From positions 101,397,513-101,461,512 of the forward strand of contig OX457057.1 of assembly GCA_949752795.1 (NCBI GenBank): a stretch of 64,000 nt of DNA, read 5' to 3'. Each line of letters starts with the position of its first letter. Within the stretch, counting starts at the first letter, position 1. The position numbers and the translations under genes were made by a program. This document shows positions 63,769 through 64,000 of the stretch, one piece after another. The notes beneath the pieces were generated by a model that was not told the origin of the DNA, did no database searches, and saw only the letters and a list, made by a program, of their open reading frames with translations. This stretch comes from Hyperoodon ampullatus. Lineage: Eukaryota; Chordata; Mammalia; Artiodactyla; Ziphiidae.

Positions 63769-64000
63769 CTAGAATAAAACAAAACAAAAACCAGAAATAA
63801 ACAATATTTTAAATTTTAAAAGCCCTTTTAAAACAAAAGGTAAATTTACGTTTCTTTTTCTCTACATCTGACTCCCTTTTACTGGGTACACTTTAATCCT
63901 AATGCTCCTTAAATGAACCTGTCATTAATATTTGTTTTAGTTTTTAGTTTTATCAAGTAATCCATGCACACACTTTTATCACCTTTAAAAATAATCAAAC

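Overview
This is a mammalian nuclear window and almost certainly a cetacean one. No bacterial or plasmid genes are present. Protein coding is split into short exons with GT/AG borders. The intervening DNA carries about a dozen copies of the tRNA-derived CHR SINE (opening GGGCTTCCCTGGTGGCGCAG) typical of whales and their relatives, full-length L1 elements of cetartiodactyl type, a mariner transposon, and older MIR, L2, L1M and LTR relics. Whale or dolphin rather than another cetartiodactyl is an inference from the SINE types.

Two genes face each other tail to tail. On the + strand, positions 3056-14705 hold the last five coding exons of MAGI3, a membrane-associated guanylate-kinase scaffold: the linker before the final PDZ domain, that PDZ domain, and the long basic, Ser/Pro-rich C-terminal tail. 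Its 3'UTR probably ends near 16.64 kb. On the - strand, 63768 down to 24088 holds sixteen coding exons of PHTF1, a multi-pass endoplasmic-reticulum membrane protein. All sixteen junctions keep frame. They encode 728 residues, which with the 34 expected from exons to the right of the window gives the 762-residue family length. The PHTF1 3'UTR probably ends near 23.58 kb. About 7 kb of repeat-rich intergenic DNA separates the two mRNA ends. MAGI3-PHTF1 is a known mammalian neighbourhood (human 1p13.2).

The unusual part is the 18.8 kb PHTF1 intron at 26671-45441, which is built of nested insertions. At 27007-29609 a mariner element was split by a processed GCSH pseudogene, which was then split by a CHR SINE. 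The two retro-insertions have readable target-site duplications, and the mariner has TA and inverted-repeat ends. At about 30225-44425 an old L1M was split by a full-length L1, which received a second full-length L1 inside its ORF2 and a SINE downstream of its ORF1. Again every retro-insertion has a duplication. The outer full-length L1 also carries about 150 bp between its own 3' end and the duplication, a candidate 3' transduction. Elsewhere a U6 snRNA 5' fragment joined to L1 sequence lies at 59177 and a probable solo LTR at 58378-59075.

I found no sign of an undescribed coding system. Most longer reading frames outside the two genes fall in SINEs, L1s or the mariner. The value of the window is in clean exon models and an orderable record of insertions.
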